From the NCBI GenBank assembly GCA_012837395.1, contig DURF01000074.1:1-6641 (forward strand): a DNA stretch of 6,641 nucleotides, given 5' to 3'. The position numbers and the translations under genes were made by a program. The notes under the pieces are model-generated. The model was not told the DNA's origin and did not search any database. It saw nothing but the letters and a program-made list of their open reading frames with translations. Below are positions 5,391-6,641 of the stretch, in pieces; the stretch's first letter is position 1; the number at the start of each line of letters is the position of its first letter. This DNA is from Acholeplasma sp. GTDB taxonomy: Bacteria > Bacillota_I > Bacilli_A > Acholeplasmatales > Acholeplasmataceae.

Positions 5391-5590
5391 AATGATGAGG
5401 AAGGTTTATTTAAGATTCATTCTTAGCGATAATGGGATAGTGTAAGCCATTAATTGAATTAAATAAATTTGGGACCTCTAGCATAAAACTTAATCCTTAA
5501 AGCGCTAGATTATTCTAGAACTAAGGTGGCACCGCGGATTTAAATTCGTCCTTAGACATTAATTTGTCTAAGGACTTTTATTATTTTAAA
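5391..5590 (+). promoter_or_regulatory. T-box riboswitch sensing tRNA-Trp
   Basis: The invariant T-box AAGGTGGCACCGCGG is at 5523-5537. Stem I is formed by GAGG (5397-5400) with CCTC (5475-5478) and, above the specifier loop, TTTATTTAA with TTAAATAAA (about 5405-5413 and 5459-5467). The 3' side of that internal loop reads TTTGGGA, which puts the Trp codon UGG at 5470-5472. An apical hairpin AATGG/CCATT (5431-5435, 5447-5451) and an AGCGA bulge element complete stem I. A further hairpin, CTAGC/GCTAG (5478-5482, 5504-5508), would be stem III. The acceptor bulge UGGC (5527-5530) complements GCCA, as expected if tRNA-Trp has discriminator G73. CTAAGG (5521-5526) can pair with CCTTAG (5550-5555) as antiterminator, in competition with the terminator. 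Uncharged tRNA-Trp should permit read-through into trpS. Confidence 0.95.
5548..5587 (+). terminator. T-box attenuator terminator before trpS
   Basis: GTCCTTAGACA (5548-5558) and TGTCTAAGGAC (5565-5575) form a perfect 11-bp stem with a TTAATT loop, followed by a U-rich tract (TTTTATTATTTT). Its 5' arm is shared with the antiterminator. It is also the only terminator visible downstream of pepF. Confidence 0.93.
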
Positions 5591-5604
5591 GGAGAGAAAT
5601 TATT

Positions 5605-6606
5605 ATGAAAAGATTAGTATCAGGTATTAAACCAACAGGAGATTTAACCCTTGGTAATTATATTGGAGCTATAAAACAATTTGTTAATATGCAAAATGAG
5701 TTAATAGATACTGAGTTCTTTATTTTTATTGCTGACTTACACGCTATTACTACACCACAAGAAAGATTAGTTTTACGAAAAAATATTAAAAGTATTGCGG
5801 CATTATATATTGCTTGTGGTCTAGATCCAGAAAAAGTAAACATATTTATTCAATCAGAAATTAGTGAACATGCTGAATTAAATTATATTATGGAATCAAC
5901 CTTATATATTGGTGAAATGGAACGCATGATTCAATATAAAGAAAAAAAGGAAAGTCAAACTGAAGGAATTCGTACTTCGCTTTTAACTTATCCTGCTTTA
6001 ATGGCAGCTGATATTTTATTATATGATGCAAACTTCGTGCCAATTGGCGAAGATCAAAAACAACACCTAGAATTAACAAGAACTGCTGCTAATAGATTTA
6101 ATTTCTTATATGGTGATACTTTTACTATCCCTGAAGGGATTATCCCAAAAACTGGTGCAAGAATTATGGGACTTCAAAACCCTGAACAAAAGATGAGTAA
6201 AAGTGCTGATAAGTCAGCAAAAGACTACATTTTATTAATTGATGATTTAAAAGTTGTTGCTAATAAGATTAAATCAGCTGTGACAGATTCAGATAACTTA
6301 GTTAAATTTGACAAAGAAAATAAACCTGGAATTAGTAACTTACTTACTATTTTCTCAGCTTTAACAAATATTAGTATTAAGGATTTAGAAGAAAAATATA
6401 AAGATAGTAATTATGGAACATTTAAATCAGATTTAGCAAATGTTGTTGTTGATGAACTTAGTCCAATTCAAAATAAATACAATGAAATTATTAATTCTAA
6501 AGAATTAGATGATATTTTAGATAAAGGTAGAGACCGTGCTAAATTAATAGCGAGAAGAAAATTAGATAAAGTTTATCATAAAGTTGGGCTTGGTAGAAAG
6601 AAATAA
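5605..6606 (+). CDS. trpS: Tryptophanyl-tRNA synthetase
   Basis: This class Ic synthetase charges tRNA-Trp with tryptophan using ATP, in the cytoplasm. The 333-residue length is normal. The HIGH-type signature is TGDLTLGNY (11-19), with Thr-Leu-Gly-Asn in the HIGH position, as in the Bacillus enzyme as I recall it. DLHAIT is at 44-49. LLTYPALMAADILLYDANFVPIGEDQ (126-151) contains Asp136, the tryptophan-binding Asp of the family. QKQHLELTR is at 151-159 and KMSKS at 196-200. The FDKENKPGISNLLTI block and the C-terminal GLGRKK also match Bacillota TrpRS. The SD AAAGGAG (5588-5594) lies 10 nt before the ATG. The gene is controlled by the tRNA-Trp T-box leader and its own consensus promoter, with possible read-through from pepF. 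The stop codon is followed by only 35 bases, in which I see no terminator or next gene. Confidence 0.98.
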   Translation: MKRLVSGIKPTGDLTLGNYIGAIKQFVNMQNELIDTEFFIFIADLHAITTPQERLVLRKNIKSIAALYIACGLDPEKVNIFIQSEISEHAELNYIMESTLYIGEMERMIQYKEKKESQTEGIRTSLLTYPALMAADILLYDANFVPIGEDQKQHLELTRTAANRFNFLYGDTFTIPEGIIPKTGARIMGLQNPEQKMSKSADKSAKDYILLIDDLKVVANKIKSAVTDSDNLVKFDKENKPGISNLLTIFSALTNISIKDLEEKYKDSNYGTFKSDLANVVVDELSPIQNKYNEIINSKELDDILDKGRDRAKLIARRKLDKVYHKVGLGRKK

Positions 6607-6641
6607 TTGTAACATCTTAATTCAAGAATAACTTTTAGAAA

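Noticed and set aside
5658..6079. Two minus-strand open frames inside trpS (61 and 63 codons)
   Set aside because: They are antisense to well-conserved trpS coding sequence, with no SD or promoter and no recognisable motif.
1..6641. A new multi-gene system, mobile element, CRISPR array or prophage remnant
   Set aside because: All the main genes are recognisable housekeeping or known-family genes with ordinary spacing. I saw no transposase, integrase, spaced repeat array, attachment-site duplication or abrupt change in base composition.
6607..6641. Terminator after trpS
   Set aside because: The 35 bases contain no stem of useful length and no U-run; if one exists it lies beyond the window.

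Overview
The window is a compact, AT-rich stretch of housekeeping genes from a low-GC member of the Bacillota/Mollicutes lineage. Supporting signs are an Spx regulator, a T-box in front of trpS, a tetrahydrofolate (THF) riboswitch in front of a FolT-like ECF S component, SigA-type promoters and strong Shine-Dalgarno (SD) sequences. The reading frames are full length with TGA as a stop and TGG as Trp, and the T-box reads UGG. This points to the standard code and away from Mycoplasma/Spiroplasma. An Acholeplasma-, Izemoplasma- or Haloplasma-like organism, or a low-GC Bacillus relative, fits; the exact taxon is inference.

Layout, left to right. Minus strand, 1-2200: a FolT-like ECF S component cut by the window edge (1-322), its THF riboswitch and SD-masking expression platform (329-456), uracil-DNA glycosylase ung (471-1115), a terminator (1139-1170) and the glycolytic gene gapA (1187-2200). 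A divergent control region (2201-2358) holds the gapA promoter, a cre-like palindrome and the promoter of the next gene. Plus strand, 2359-2910: a YjbK-like CYTH/triphosphate-tunnel protein, ending in a bidirectional terminator (2931-2961) shared with the convergent spx gene (2973-3431, minus). A second divergent region (3432-3600) holds the spx promoter, three helically phased GATATT repeats and a pepF promoter. Plus strand, 3601-6606: oligoendopeptidase pepF, then a consensus promoter starting inside pepF, a tRNA-Trp T-box leader (5391-5590) and trpS. No gene-free stretch exceeds 300 bases, and 6607-6641 shows nothing recognisable.

The interest lies in the RNA and regulatory layer more than in novel proteins. 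Two tRNA- or metabolite-sensing leaders are legible down to their alternative helices. The THF leader looks translational: the 3' side of the aptamer can pair with the anti-SD strand. The T-box matches tRNA-Trp at both the specifier (UGG) and the acceptor-binding bulge (UGGC). With no terminator between them, ung probably reads through into the THF-controlled folate transporter gene, and pepF into the T-box. This suggests a link between folate status and uracil repair, and between peptide breakdown and Trp-tRNA status. I found no mobile element, CRISPR array, tRNA or rRNA gene, toxin-antitoxin pair or clearly new protein system.
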